This document shows positions 1-48,214 of a stretch of DNA of 64,000 nucleotides, one piece after another (the first letter of the stretch is position 1; each line of letters opens with the position of its first letter). The stretch comes from Montifringilla adamsi (Eukaryota; Chordata; Aves; Passeriformes; Passeridae), in the NCBI GenBank assembly GCA_017590115.1, contig JAGGNK010006113.1, forward strand, positions 744,001 to 808,000, written 5' to 3'. The notes below the pieces were generated by a model. That model was not told the origin of the DNA. It saw only the letters and a list, made by a program, of their open reading frames with translations, and did not search any database. The position numbers and the translations under genes were made by a program.

Positions 1-1625
1 GTTAGAGAAGCTCCCACTGAGTCATGAGGTGCAGAGAGGATCCCTTTGCTTTCTAAACTCCTCAGAGAGGAGCCTGGGGGCAGTTGGAACCAGGATTATC
101 CCCGGACTTTGTCAACAGTCTAAGTTTTACAATTTTGTCCCTCAGATTTTAATGATAGCAAATCGGATATATGTCCATGAAAACGGATTATTTCTTATGA
201 TAAATGATTAGACAAAAGAACTCAATCAGAATTATTATTATTATTTACTACGCAGCATAAAAGCTAAAACTAGTATTACAGTATCAGATAGGATAGTGCA
301 CTAAATCAAAGCAATATTAAAGAAATCATGTTAAATCTACCAAAGCAAACAATTATTAGAGGTTGATGTAACTCACCCAGGCCAATGACTGAGGGCAAAT
401 CTTTTTCACTCAGCCTTGAGGGACATCCTTGGGGCACATCCTTTACCCAAAGGATGAATGTCCACACACACTCCAAAGAGGAATAGGTTAGAAAATGTAT
501 GAATATGTGTTTTCATATGTATGAAAACTGGACTGGACTTTTGTAGCTTACAGGGGCTGACTGCCAGTCATGTGCCAAATCTCTGCCTCACTGTCAGGGT
601 GTTGGTTTGAGGCTGTTGTGGCAGATGGGTTTTAACACAATTCAACACCAAATCCCAGCACATGGTGCCCCTCTCAGCCCACCACTAATAGCTTGAAAAA
701 TACAGCTTTGTTTGAGGTTTTTGACCACGTTCCAGGGCAGAACTTCATGCTACAGGTGCCCCCCCTCCACAGACCACAAAGAATCTCCGTTGGATTTTCT
801 CTGTAGTTAAGCAATTTTAATAGGTGGAGAAAAGGGAATAGGATCCTTAGGATCCATTGCTGTCCCTGTGGGCAATGCATGAAGTTTTGTCTACATGTAT
901 TTGAGGTTTGCTGGGTCCTATCAGTTCCCACAGCCACCAGTCCTTCACAGAATCCATCTGTAAGACAGGACGGAGATGTCCTGTGGTGCCAGTCTCCCTC
1001 TGCATATTTGATGCTCCCTTTTGCATCTCTGTCTCCAGCAGCAATGGAATAAATGTAAATGCAGCTGCTCAACCTGCTTAAGCCACAGATCCTGCAGCTC
1101 AGTGCTGTGCTCAAAGTACTCTGATTTTTACCTCTTTTTGGATAAGAAAACTGCAGTAAATATTACAGCAGCTTGTGGAAAAGACAAGTTTTGAGTTATG
1201 CTGAGCTATCTGGTTTAATTCTTGCCCATCCTACTTGACCACTCTTAAGTGCAAAAATGACTCCATTGCTGTGCAGTTGCCCTGTGCTAAAAAAGGCGAT
1301 TCTGAATCTAGTGATGTTCAAACCACTGCAGCAAAGGTATCTTTGATCTGTACCTGAAAAATGCATTATTGCTCTTCCATTAGGGATCAAATGAAAATAA
1401 AATAAGCCGTATCTTGTTTTACAAGTGGAAATGGCATTTCCTGCTGGAGCTGGAAAACGAAGCTCTTTGGGATTTTTGTGAGTATCAGCAGGCTCGGGGA
1501 GGCAGAGAGAACTCCTTCCCTTGCCGGTGTTTGCTCTTGCACTTGGGGTCTGATTATTTTTCCACTGGCTTGGCCATTCATCAAGAGTCTCAAAGAAGCA
1601 GCAGAGGCAGAAGTTCAGCTCCTTC

Positions 1626-1676
1626 CCGGCGTCCCTGCGGATGGGGGGAGCAGCCGCCGCCGCATCTGCCTCTTCG
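1626..1676. promoter_or_regulatory. Small CpG-rich patch, candidate alternative promoter
   Basis: Seven CpGs lie in about 50 bases, including a GCC triplet run ('cagccgccgccgcatctgcc'). On the minus strand a TTTTAAAA motif lies shortly upstream. On the plus strand a 'gtgagt' donor-like site follows at about 1737. Neither strand gives a convincing exon, and chance is possible. Confidence 0.25.
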
Positions 1677-3310
1677 CAGAGCTCCTTTTAAAACTGGATA
1701 AATAAATTAGAGAGATGATCATCCAAAGAACAAACTGTGAGTAGCTGGGGATCAGGGATTCGCTGGACCGTGCTCCTCCAGCAGAGGAAACAGCAGCCAC
1801 GGGGAGCTCGTAGGCAGCAGTTTGGCATCTCCTGGATTATTTAGTGCTTTGTCTTTGCAGCGTTTGTGCAGGCAGAAATGCTCAGCAAGAGATGTTTACC
1901 CCTCCTAAGAGATGCCCTCTCTGGTGTTCACCCTGCCAGGGTTTGTTTTCAGAGCAGAGCTGTAGACAGGTAAATCTTTTACTGCGTTTGTATTTTAGGT
2001 GCTTGGCAGCTCCACAGATGGAGTATTAACTTACTGTTGTGTGGAGGACTCTTTTGAGAAGGAAATTTTATTCATGAGAGACACCCCTCTAATTAACTTC
2101 CACGCTTCCATGGGGAGCAGAACATAAAGACAGATAATAATACTAATAATGCTGTTAATACTAATAATAAAAAAAACAACAAAAGCAACATCAACAACAA
2201 CATATCTTATTACCATTACAAATTAAAATAAAATACTGCAGGAAGCAGTATTTGTAGCAGTACTGCAGGAAGCATCTCATGTTTTGAGATGGCTTTTTTT
2301 TTTAAAATTAAGATCTTAATAGCATTTAATGTAAATTAAATATAATCATTGTCTGATTCCTGAGCGCATCTCTGAGACTGAAGAATATGAAGTTAATTGT
2401 GCTGACAACATAGTGGGAAGTGCCAAAATCAAGCACCAGCATGTTGGTTAAAGTGCATTTTGAATTAAGAGCTGGAAGGCAGAACTTTTATTTTTTTGTA
2501 CTCTTGCTCCCACTTATTTTTCCAGCAGAGTAAAGTTCGTGCCCAGCATGAATTTATTACGTAAGATATCTAACATAAAATTTACATTACAATGCAAATG
2601 AAGAAGGCTTTATTTAACTTTAGATATTGGGAAGGATCAGATGCAAGAGCCTAACAAGCCATTTTACTTTGGGGATGGGGAATTAGTGGTATGTAAATCC
2701 CTGAGTTATTCTGTGGGCAGATAATTTAATGAGGTCTGCAAAATGGATGTCAACTCCAGCATCTTGCTTTCCATTAAGACAAATTAGGTATGGAAATCTG
2801 AGATTTGAATCTGCTGCTTGTAGAATTCATGCATTTGGTGGCAGGATATACTTGATTAAGAGATTGGGGATCAGGCTGACTGTGCACTCCTCAATGTTAG
2901 CAATGTGACAGGATTCAATTCCCAGCTCCCTCTCTCACCATGGCAGTGTGGAATACCTGTCTGTGATAGATATGACCTCTTCCATCTCAAATTAAAAGTG
3001 ATGTAATTGCTCAGCTGTTGTGGTGGGTCCTGGGATCATCAGTAAATGAAGTGTGTTTTGGTGAATTAACACAGAAATTGTATCTTAATTTAAATCAACA
3101 GAGGTAATAACTCGTTATTGGATCTAGTTTTGTCTTTACCTGGGATTATTTCTCCTTCTTGTGTGGTGCCAGAGGAGTCCATGACTTCTGTGTGAGTGTT
3201 CAATCATTGGCACACGTCTGAATTCCTGTTGTGCAGCTAGGAGATGTTGTCTTCATGTGTACTAAGCTTTCACTTGCAGGTACCTTGTATGAACTGAAGT
3301 GTAATTTTAT

Positions 3311-3511
3311 TTATTGGGAGGGTGGGGAGGCCCTGGCAGAGGTTGCCCAGAAAAGCTGTGGCTTCCCCATCGCTGGAAGTGTCCATGGCCAGGTTGGATG
3401 GGGCTGGGAGGAACTTGGTCCACTGGAAGGTGTCCCTGCCCATGGCAGGGGGTTGGAAATGGATGAGCTTGGAGGTCCTTCCCATCCCAGTCCATCCTAT
3501 GATTCCATGAT
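3311..3511 (+). repeat. CR1 retroposon, 3' end fragment
   Basis: The match is to the avian CR1 3' region in sense orientation: 'gggtggggaggccctggcag', a 'ccatggccaggttggatggg' segment, 'gtccctgcccatggcagg', and a decayed 'ctatgattccatgat' end. It is 5'-truncated, as most CR1 copies are. A short antisense ORF (3270-3704) across it is an artefact of the repeat. Confidence 0.85.
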
Positions 3512-3847
3512 CCTGGAGAGCTTTCCCAGCTGAGCTGTTTGCACAAAACCATTGAAGTGGGAAAGGAACTGCCGAACTTTGGATTAAGACCTCAACAAGA
3601 GAGGTCTCGATGTTTTTGTAGTTAAGGTTGTGTTTGGTAAAAGCTGTTTGGGGACTGGCCTTGATCTTCAAAGGAGGTGCTGGAAGAGCTGACCTAGCTC
3701 TCAAAAGAGGTGCTCTCCGTCAGAACTGACAGAGAAGAAGGAAGGAGCTGAATGGACAGGACAAGCCATGGGTCTTCAGGACTGAGGGACCATGAATAGA
3801 CATTTTGACATTTTTTAATCAAAGATTCATTTCAAATCTCACCACTC

Positions 3848-3871
3848 AAAAAAAAAAAAAAAAAAAAAAAA
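3848..3871. repeat. Poly(A) tract, A24
   Basis: An uninterrupted run of 24 A residues with no recognisable retroposed body directly upstream. Likely a simple repeat prone to length change. Confidence 0.9.
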
Positions 3872-4800
3872 GCACTGACAAATGAATGTTTTTGATACAA
3901 CTGTGGCTCATGCTCGTGTGTGTCCTCAAAGGGAGAAAAACCATCATTTTCTCCAGGTCTTTTCCAGGTATTTCTTGAGGTTTTGAATGAAACCTCACGG
4001 AAAACCACTTCTTTCTGACTGAAAGGATATGAAGTGCTCTCTGGAGAAGCTTAGAAGCCGAGAGTGCCCTGTTGACCTTAGAAAGCTTGAGAACTACTGG
4101 ACTGAGCTAATATATACCTTTGGGAAGCATTTATGTCTCTTCCCATTTGTTTATAAGGTCCCAAAGAGCTAGGCCAGCAACCAGTGCTTACAAGGAATAA
4201 TGGTACTGGAATTTGGGGTGTAAAAGGGAGGGAGACCTGTGACTGGAGGGGTGGAAGGGTGGCTCCATTCCTGCCTGTCTCAGTGTTGGTGAAGCAGCTC
4301 TGCACCTTCACATCCCCAGTGCTTTCCTGGAGATACTGTGTCATTAAAGGGTAGATGACCAGGGTAAGTGAATTTGTCCTGCTCAATTTCAGATTTCTCT
4401 CCTGAGAACAATATTTTTCCTGGGCAAGCCATCAGGCAACTCCCCAGTCCTGTCTCCTTTTGCTGTACAACCCTTTCTTGAAAATTTGCAGTAGCAATCA
4501 TCTGTGATGGCCTTGTTCCCTGTCCACCCCCTGTTTTCACCTCATCACTTCTGTTTGAATGGTTCACAGGCATTGTCTTTGTGCTGACAGCAGGAAGAAT
4601 ATTTTGGGCAGCTCCTTCCCAGTATTTCCTTCTGGCTTCCACTGCTGGTCAAGACCCAGGACTCCTGCAGCCCTCCTGAGCCTCCATGTGCTGCTGTTGT
4701 TGTGTTGTCTCAATTGCTCTGCAGCTTGATATATTTCTCCAAGAGTCTCATTATGCAATTAATTTCAATTGCAATTTCCATCATCTCTTCTCTTCTGCAG

Positions 4801-39977
<35,177 letters not shown>

Positions 39978-41144
39978 TGATTTGTAATGAAAATGACAAG
40001 AGTTAATTAATGTTCATGGGCTGATGGCTGGTTTCTTCCCAATGACTGTTCCATGGCAGAGTCTGTGTAAGGTGCTTTAATTGAGCTGGGCTCTGCAGCA
40101 AAACAACTTCTTCAGTGCACACAAACTTGAAACTGGAATTTGTCACAGGCAAAAACCACTCAGCTTTACCATTAGAGAGACTAATAGCTAGACAAAAGGA
40201 AATAACTTGTTAACATTTTCAAATTATTCAGTATTTTGCTGTGTCAAAGTATTTGGACGTTCTTGACGTAGTTAAAACACGACATACTATTTTTATTCCC
40301 TCCCCCCTTTTTTTTTTATTTTTTTGAAAGGGCTATAAAAATATGCAATAAAAGGAACAAAAAGAGGCCTGAATAAGTTAAACATCCCACATTTTTCTTT
40401 TTATACCTCCCTTTTTACGCTTTTGGGAAACTCTTGTTAGTTAAATTTAAGCGATAAATGGGTAAAACAAGAACATGTTAAACCTTCCTAATTTGTATGC
40501 TTTTACAAACCTAAACTCAAGATGAACCAAAAAAAAGAGGGCTTCAGAATAATCAGAACATTTAATTAAGGGCTATACTTTGTCCTTTAATTAGATTGGG
40601 CTAATTTTATCAGGATAGATTTTGGGTTGCAGTACAGCAGGAATTGTGATTGAGTTAACAGTGCAAAAAGGGGACAAAAGTTCCTGCTGGGGGCTGGTGC
40701 TTTGAGGTTGGGACCTCTGTTTGCAAACAGTGATGGCCACATATGACTCAGCTCTCCAAATTAGAAATTTTGACAGTTTTACAGGAGCAGGTCGAGGTCA
40801 GTGTTTGTCTAATTTCTGTTGTGGTTCACTGAGCAGAGATGAATGAGCTTTGTGGACTTGTGCCCATTACTAGGGGTGAAACTGTCAAAAAATATTCTCA
40901 CGCTGAGTATCTTTGGCTGTGAATTGTCATTTTGCACTTCGAGGGATCTCAGTGCATCCTGCAGAACAAACTGTAGGGAACTTTGTTGCAAAGAAAATGC
41001 ATGTTTTGGGGTGTTCCTGCACTTTGATGTTCAGGAGGGATGGTAGTAAATGTATTTCTGAAATGATCTTGTGAGCAGCATCACCAGCTCAATGGAGATG
41101 TGTGAGAACAGTCTGAGTAGAATTTTGTGCTGTATTGTCTGAGA

Positions 41145-41226
41145 TGACCCTGCTTGAGCAAGAATGTTGGACCAGATGACCCCACTGTGGTGCCCCAGCC
41201 ATTCTATTGTTCTATGATTTTGTGAT
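41145..41226 (+). repeat. CR1 retroposon, short 3' tip
   Basis: 'gaccctgcttgagcaagaat', 'gttggaccagatgaccccac' and 'attctattgttctatgattt' match the terminal part of a CR1 subfamily whose end reads 'gcttgagcaggggggttgg...ttctatgattctgtgat'. Confidence 0.7.
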
Positions 41227-41294
41227 CCCTTTTGTTTGAAACATAGTCTGAGTCTTTTTTAGTTTGTCTTTACATTGCCCCTGTCCTCCCCAGG

Positions 41295-41349
41295 AAAAAA
41301 AAAAACAAAAAAAAAAAAACAAAAAAAACCCAAAAAAACAACAAAAACA
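41295..41349. repeat. A-rich low-complexity block
   Basis: Runs of 7 to 12 A residues punctuated by C or CC ('aaaaacaaaaaaaaaaaaca'). It begins 70 bp after a CR1 3' tip, with no clear structural link. Confidence 0.85.
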
Positions 41350-43157
41350 TTTAGTAGGTGCCCATTAGGCAGTGGGAAATGGCAACCCCAAAAACTGCCT
41401 CAAGCCCACCAGCATCGAAAAGTCAAGAAGTGCAGTTGTGTCTCCTTGGAGATATCTTTATTTATTTTGCTGGTTAAATCCCATTTCTGTGCCAAAATCT
41501 GATTTCATTGCACCAAGCTGCACAGGGCCACGTGGCCATGGTGGGGTAGTTGAGGGGGGTGAAGTGAACCCAATCACAATCCTAAATAACATTTAAAGAA
41601 AAAAAATCAACGTTCATGTATTGATTCAATATATTCAATATATTGATTTGATTCTGGATACCTTTCTGCCTAATATGAATTTACCTCTGAATAGCTTAGT
41701 TTATGCAATTAATTATTTAGTCAGCTTGAGCAGTTAATGATGCTTAGGCTTTTGCTTCCTGAGAATTACCCATTTTTAGTCCATCTCCTCTATCCATTTT
41801 CCTTTACTTTCAAAGATCCCTGTTCATCCTCTAACGAGGGCTGCATTCCACAAAAATTATTTCAAATGTAGTTTAAACATTTTTCCTCAGGGGGAAAATA
41901 TTTAGGACTGATGGCATTTTGTTTAACATCTCTTTTGAAAGAAATATAATGAAAATGAGTTTTTTTGGACAGCATTGTTCCTTTCCCCAGCTGTATTTGA
42001 ATAAGCAGATGGTGCTTTTAAATAATTTTCACTGTGTTTTGTTTTTCTGTTTGTTGATCCACATGAGCATATTTCTTGTGAAAGGACTCATCTTGCACAT
42101 TAAAACTTCCCTGTTTTCAGTAGAAATTGTGGGTACACAGAGGATTCCTTGAGCTCACAGTCACCACAACAAATTTTTTCCAGTATATTTTCACAACCAG
42201 TGAGTAGCCAAGAAGGTTAAAATGACACATTATTCTAGCTGTCAAACATAACTAATAAACCAAATTTATTGCCAATTTGATGTATAGCATTTGTTCTTTG
42301 GGGACCAGAATGAAGAACAGAGCTGTGCAGAACTTGTTTTGTGCAAGTAGATTGGTCTCACTGGGATTTCCATGTTGCTGCATATCCAGCACCAGAAACA
42401 TGCAGATTTTGAGCAGCACAGGAGACACTGAAAAAACATCACATCTTCTGATTACACGCAACTTTAAAGAAGCTCATGGTGCTGGTACCAGTCATGGGAC
42501 TTCTTTTTTAAGAGACACTGAATTTGCCGTTTTTGCAAGAAAAACCTTCTTCATTGCTGAAGAAATAAGGAAATAAGTTCTCTTTTCACCTTGTGTCCTG
42601 AAAGACAGATATAAAATTGTGCCTATAACAGACATTTTCTTAATGTTCCAATGACTTCTTCCCACTTGTGTGTTTTCCATGTCTCCAAAATCTCTTCAGA
42701 GGTTTGGGTTAATGGGACATTGTTCTCTGTCAGGAACATCCCTCGAGGCACTTTTCAGTTCACAGTTTCCACCTAGACAGATAACAGCCAAGTCAAAAGT
42801 TCACCTGGCTGTTCATTTTATTTAAATGTGCTCCTTTTGCTATTGCTTGCAGATTAAAACCAGAGACGTCTGCGGAGATGTCTCGCCAAAACCTTACATT
42901 TTGGATAAAGATCTTTATTGCTTGGAAATGTCAGAATCTGGTAGGACACAGCAGCCTTGACACAAGTGTTATTTCTTAAAATATTGCTTTGAACTGTTAT
43001 ATAAAACCTATTTTAACTCGAAATGTATTGGCAGTGAATAATAGATGCCATAACAGCTTTATATATAGCACTGTAAAATGTGCCATCAGAAATACATGGG
43101 CTGAACTGTAATGTGCATTGTCAGTGCTCAGTGCTGGCACAAGCTCTGTCATAGCAA

Positions 43158-43213
43158 ATATATATATATATATTTATATATTTTTATATATATATATATA
43201 TAATATATATAAT
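43158..43213. repeat. (TA)n microsatellite
   Basis: Alternating TA, broken by two T-insertions into three blocks, spans about 55 bases. Interruptions suggest an old array. Confidence 0.9.
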
Positions 43214-43536
43214 TTACCATCCCATACCTTCCATTTGCACCTGTGGTCATCTGAAAAATGGGAGGAGATAAAAGTTTGAGAAGAAATGGATAAGCACTGA
43301 ATGGGGAACATCGCAGAATTTCAGCTGATGACTGGAAAGTCCTACAAAAAATATTCTAACTGCTGTATTGATTCAGAAAGCCTCCTGTGATCCTCCACAT
43401 GCAGACAGCTTCCCCAGGGGTGATGAGAAAGGAAAATGAGGAAAACCTCCCCCAAGGTGGTCCACCAACCCTTTTCCTCTCTCACAGCAGTTTCCCATCC
43501 CCATGCTCTGCTTCCACAGAGTGGGCATTCTCTTAC

Positions 43537-43636
43537 CTTGGAGGGTGGGAGGTCTCCCTTCCCATGGCACAAGGGTTGGAACAAGATGATCTTTAAAGTC
43601 CCTTCCAACCCAAACCACTCTGTGATTCCATGATAT
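43537..43636 (+). repeat. CR1 retroposon, short 3' fragment
   Basis: About 100 bases of sense 3' end: 'ttggagggtgggaggtctcc', 'aagggttggaacaagatgat', 'ctttaaagtcccttccaacc', 'ccactctgtgattccatgat'. Chance ORFs on both strands run across it. Confidence 0.8.
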
Positions 43637-44344
43637 CCTGAGGAAAGCAAAACACATCCTAGGAACTGCATTTCAGTTGATGCATCCCTTGGCAAAAAAG
43701 AAGGAGAGATGGATAGGTTGTGGCAACAGGTGTGAGGCAAATGCTTTTATTTTTTAGGAGAGGTTGTTCCCTCTGGGTCGTTGTTGGGAAATGTTGATGT
43801 TTATTCCCTATCTGTTTTGAAGAGAAGTGATAGATGCCAGCCTCCACGCCTGTCACTCAAGCCTTTGTAGGCAGACAGAAAATGAAGCACAATAAAAATA
43901 AAACAAAAGAAAGCCCTACAGAGCCTGGCAGAGCGTGTTTGTTAGTTCAAACATGTTCCTTGCTCCCTCATTACTACGTATCATTTCTTGCTGAGGGCTG
44001 TTTTCGGTAAAATCTCTCACCAATGGATACAGTTTAGAGGGTTTACTGCAAGCTATTTTATACCTCTCATCAGCCTCAATAGTCCAGGTCTTTGACTTAT
44101 GAGGGCTCTGCCTGTCTCTTCACAGAGGCTTTTTTGACTCAGAGTAATGTATAAATAGCACAAGATCATGACAAGCACCGTCCGTGAACGATCTGGCGCT
44201 GTGTGAGTGTCAAGCTCTCCTCATGACAGAATTTGGGACCCTAATTATCCTGAGCTGCAGAGCTGCCTGCCAGGTTGACATGGCCATCCCTGGGACTGGT
44301 ATTGAGTTGTTCCCTAAAGAACCAGCTCCAGTATGCTGCCCAGT

Positions 44345-44660
44345 CTAATTTAAAATGACCGGAGCTTCAGGACTGCTACCATTTATTTCGGGAGACTATT
44401 TCACGGTCCAGCAGGCTTCAGTGTTGATGAAATGCTTCCCTCTGTTCTTGCTAAAGATCCCTTTCTCATTCCCGGCTTTTTACACCTAGTGAAACTCTGC
44501 TGGACCCTGCAAATAATTCTTCTTCCCCTTTGGCTTTTAAACTCTTCAAATGCTAGCAGTTATCTCTTCTTCACAAGTTGGTCTCCCTGGCTTTTCAGTC
44601 ACTTCAGCGCTCTCTTCTCAATTATTTCCCATTTGTTAGTTCTTTGCTCCTGCAGCAGCA
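44345..44660 (-). repeat. Ancient CR1/L3-like retroposon fragment, strongly diverged
   Basis: The segment reads like the reverse of an old amniote CR1/L3 3' region: 'gctaccatttatttcgggag', 'agactatttcacggtccagc', 'aataattcttcttccccttt', 'ggcttttaaactcttcaaat', 'agttatctcttcttcac'. Similarity is by recollection and diffuse. Chance similarity of a pyrimidine-rich stretch is the alternative. Confidence 0.45.
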
Positions 44661-45469
44661 GACTGTAGATAGGCTTTTGGTGTTGTACCAGAGCTCAACA
44701 GAAGAAATGTGTAAAAAGCCCCGTGGATCCAATTCAGAGATTACAAGTCCTGATGGAAAATTTCTAGATAATTTCTGCACTAGTAAATTAAACTCGGCAA
44801 CAACACTAGAATGTGTTCATTACACTTTTTAGTTTTTTAGCAGATCCTGACAGACTTTTGACCCAGATTAGGCAGTGCTTACCCAGTTAATGACACAGTT
44901 TGAGAGCTAATGTTTTCTAGAGGCAGTTTTGGTGTAGGCACACTGTTCAGGGTAAGGGGATTTAATGATGTGCATGCAATGAAGTGCAGTTTCAGTGCCT
45001 GAGAACAGGCATTTCCAATGTCATTGCACATCTGTAGCCCCATTGATTTATGAGTTGATCGCAAAAATTTCCTCTAGTCCTCACTGGCATTTAGGGAAGA
45101 GGAAGAGCAAGGTGAATTAAAGATGAATTTTGTGTGAAACTGTGCAAGCCTGAAGGTGAAATGAGGTGTAGTGAAAATAGCAGCTGGCCTCTTTGCAAAT
45201 GTGGAGAAGCCTTAGCAAGTCTGGAGAACAAAGAGCAGCCTATCCCAGTGGAATCCTACAGTGCCCATTTCCATTGAATATTGATTTGACTGTGCCTCCC
45301 TCTCTGTGCCCCTCTGGCCTCCAACACTCCTGCATTGCTATAAGAGACTTCCCTTCATGTCAAAACCACTCAACCTGCACATCTTTATCTTGTTGCTTTC
45401 GAACTGCCAATGTCATGCCAGGCAGATCTGAAAAGTTTTGTTCATTTTAGATTCAGGGGTTCTGTGAGG

Positions 45470-45735
45470 CTCACAGAATATCCTGAGCTGGAAGGGAGCC
45501 ACAAAGTTCACATAGTCCAGCTCCTGGCCCTGCACAGGACACCTCAAGAATGTCCCTGAGAGCTTTTCCCAAAAAAAAGTGGGGTTTTTTTGAACTCTTT
45601 CAGGCTGGTGCTGTGACCACTGCTCTGTGGAGCTGTTCCAGTGCCCAACCACCCTCTGGGGGAAGAACCTTTCTGCTAATATCCAACCTAAACCTCGCCT
45701 GACACAGCTCCACACTGCTCCCTCAGATTCTTTCA
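45470..45735 (-). repeat. CR1 retroposon, antisense 3' fragment
   Basis: Matches in order are 'tcctgagctggaagggagcc', 'agctcctggccctgcacagg', 'aactctttcaggctggtgct', 'gtgcccaaccaccctctggg', 'aatatccaacctaaacctcg' and 'cctgacacagctccacactg'. This is a different CR1 subfamily from the 'ccatggcagg' type. A short homopolymer expansion (aaaaaaaagtggggttttttt) lies within it. Confidence 0.88.
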
Positions 45736-47816
45736 CTAAAACAGCAAACACATCACATGCTGTATTTCCTTCTCTTTCCATTTTCCCCACTCTTTATTAA
45801 GTGCTACTGTTATAAATATATCAATACACATCCATCTATTCCGTAATCCCAGTTTGTCCAAGAGAGGCAAGAGATGAAATACCACTGGGAAACACATTGT
45901 GAAGATTCTCTCATCATCTCCTTTCTGCTCACACATCACTTTTGCTATGACTGCATGCAAAAGTCTAAACTTTTTCTTCTTGCCTAGCTAAAACTGTATT
46001 TCTTCCTCTCCTCATGGAAATGATTAGAGCTTGTATATTTTTGCAATCAGTGTTTCATCAGGAATACGTGTACAGCCTTAGATATCCTTTTGCAAGACAG
46101 CCAGGTTTCAGGAATATATCACAAATCTTTTTTAGCCCTAGGCAATTTCTCATGTCTCAGGTGTAACCTTATGACTAAACTGTGTGTAGTGAAATGTTTT
46201 TAACTAAATTGGAGAGGTTTCCACTGTGTGCTAGAGATAATTTTCCTTTTCTCACTTACATTCCCAGTGCCTTATCCAAAGCCTGTTAGTGTCAGGGAGT
46301 CTTGCCCTAAACCCTTTCCTTCATGCCCTATTCCTTCAGTGAGCTTGCATGAAGAAGGCAGTAATGAAAACCTGGATTCAGCAAATCTCTTATGTGTGTC
46401 TTAAAAGCTTTGCTGAATAGGGATGGACTTTAGAACCTACTAAAAGTGAAGTATTTCCTCTGCAGAAGGAGAAAATAGTGCTGAGGCACACATAATTTGC
46501 TAACAATCTGAATTTTAGGAAGACTCATCTGCATATTTATATCCACAGAAACTGAGCAGAGTTAAAATCTCGTGTTTGACCTGTCAATGTGCATTGATAA
46601 GGCAGAGAGCTGGAAAGACAGAGATCTCCAGTGCTAGTGGTGAAATACTGTTTTTCTTCTGCAAATCCTCCTGCCTAAGCGTTAACATTTCTTTGGTGAA
46701 AAGAATGTGTTACTTTCCTCCTCCATTTACTGCATTTTGCCTAAGTTTTTGCCACCAAATCATGGCTGTCTCAACAAAGGCAATATGTTGCCCCTATTTC
46801 TGTTAGCACAGACAGTACAAACATCAAATGCCTCATTTTTTGCCAGCAATTTTTGTGGCTCTGGTTTGCTGCCTCAAAGGGGAATTACCCTCTCACCTAT
46901 CAGGTTAGAGTGGCTCACTCTCTAGTTCTCTGATGCTAATTAATAACAATGGGCATCAATAGCCCATCAACCAGCTGAGATTCTCTAGCAGTGCTCAAAA
47001 GAGCTGTCCCAGCAGGTTTGGCTTCTCACCTTCCTGACTTGAGTGCTGTGCTTTATTTCTTAATTATTTTGGGTAGGGAAATCAGGATTTTCCCCAGTCA
47101 AGACTGAGAGGCGGGGTGGGAATAACAGCAGGTGAGTCTTAAGTCATGGAAATATAAAAGTTCCTGTTGGCAAAGCCCTGAAGCATCTCAAGAATCCACT
47201 GGAGAGTGAGTCAGCCCTCCCTCATTAGAGCTCAGCAGAGAGGGAAGTGAACCAAGGGTATTGAAAAGACCCCACAGAGGAAACAAGGGAAGAGATGACT
47301 GAGAAGGACAATGAAATCCACATTTCACAGCAAGACCTGTTCCCATTCCCTCCTATTTACCACAAGGTGCCTGGTCCTTTATAAATTATCCTTGACAGGA
47401 ATATTCTCCCACATCCTCACAGAAATTAGACTGAAAATCACATTCTTAACATTGTTAACAATGAATGTCAAATTTTAGAGGCTGATGACAAAGACAGTAT
47501 TCGTTTATGCCCTTTGCACTGTGCAGGCTCATTTAATTCAGGTGTTCTTTAATAGTTTTAATTGCTTCTTTATGAAAGAGGTTGTTACAGAACTGTCTAT
47601 CCCCACCACCCTGTTCACCATTTATCTACCCAGAGTGTCTCCTCTGCTTGTCATTTCCTTCTCTGCACTGAAGTCACCTCTTCCCATCTGTATTGAGGCT
47701 CTCAGACGACTCACTTGAGGCAGAAAGACTATTAGACTCACCTAGGAGCCATGGAGAATTGCAAATTTTAGTGTTATAATATATTTCCTTCAGTGCAAAT
47801 TTTCAGCTACACCCCT

Positions 47817-47926
47817 GAGCAACCTGATCTGACCTCAGAGTTGGTCCTGCTGTGAGTGAGAGGCTGGACTTGAGCTCTCCTGTGGCCTTTTCAAACCTGA
47901 ATTATCCTGTGATTTCATGATCCCAT
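47817..47926 (+). repeat. CR1 retroposon, short 3' tip
   Basis: 'tgagcaacctgatctgacct', 'gagaggctggacttgagctc', 'cttttcaaacctgaattatc' and 'ctgtgatttcatgatcc' follow the sense CR1 terminus, with many substitutions. Confidence 0.65.
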
Positions 47927-48214
47927 TATCTTTCCACCTCCTTTGACTGCACCACTGAGGGCTACCAAAAGTTCACGTGTTAATCTTGCTTCAATCTAAA
48001 GACAAAATCTCTATTTCCCTGCCCGTGTGAGCTCCTGAGTCAGCCTCATTCTCTCTCCTCTTCCATCCATTGTCACCACAAGCAGGAGTTCATTCTTTGC
48101 TCCTCTGTTCATACCACGTTTGCCATTTATTTGGGCAAATAGTTAGGATATTTTACCTATCAGAAAGGTGGGTGTCCCTGGAAGAGAAGTCCTCTGAGGT
48201 GACCCTGTGCCCAA

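Larger units (their letters stand above)
1..4800 (+). other. TSNARE1: Intron of TSNARE1 upstream of first visible exon (no coding exon seen)
   Basis: I found no segment here resembling the TSNARE1 N-terminus or the syntaxin Ha helix. The stretch is AT-rich and mostly unique. It holds one sense CR1 fragment (3311-3511), a 24-base A tract, an AAT/AAC-rich stretch near 2138-2205, a short CpG-rich patch at 1626-1676, and a 14-base direct repeat ('tactgcaggaagca' at 2234 and 2261). It is called intron because the exon at 4801 begins mid-codon. Confidence 0.65.

Noticed and set aside
2234..2274. Direct repeat 'tactgcaggaagca' (two copies, 27 bases apart)
   Set aside because: Only two short copies, with no element between them. 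It is most likely a local slippage duplication, not a target-site duplication.
3270..3704. 144-codon minus-strand ORF
   Set aside because: It is antisense to a CR1 3' fragment, and the same pseudo-peptide pattern recurs at other CR1 copies (17052, 43537, 48215, 48758).
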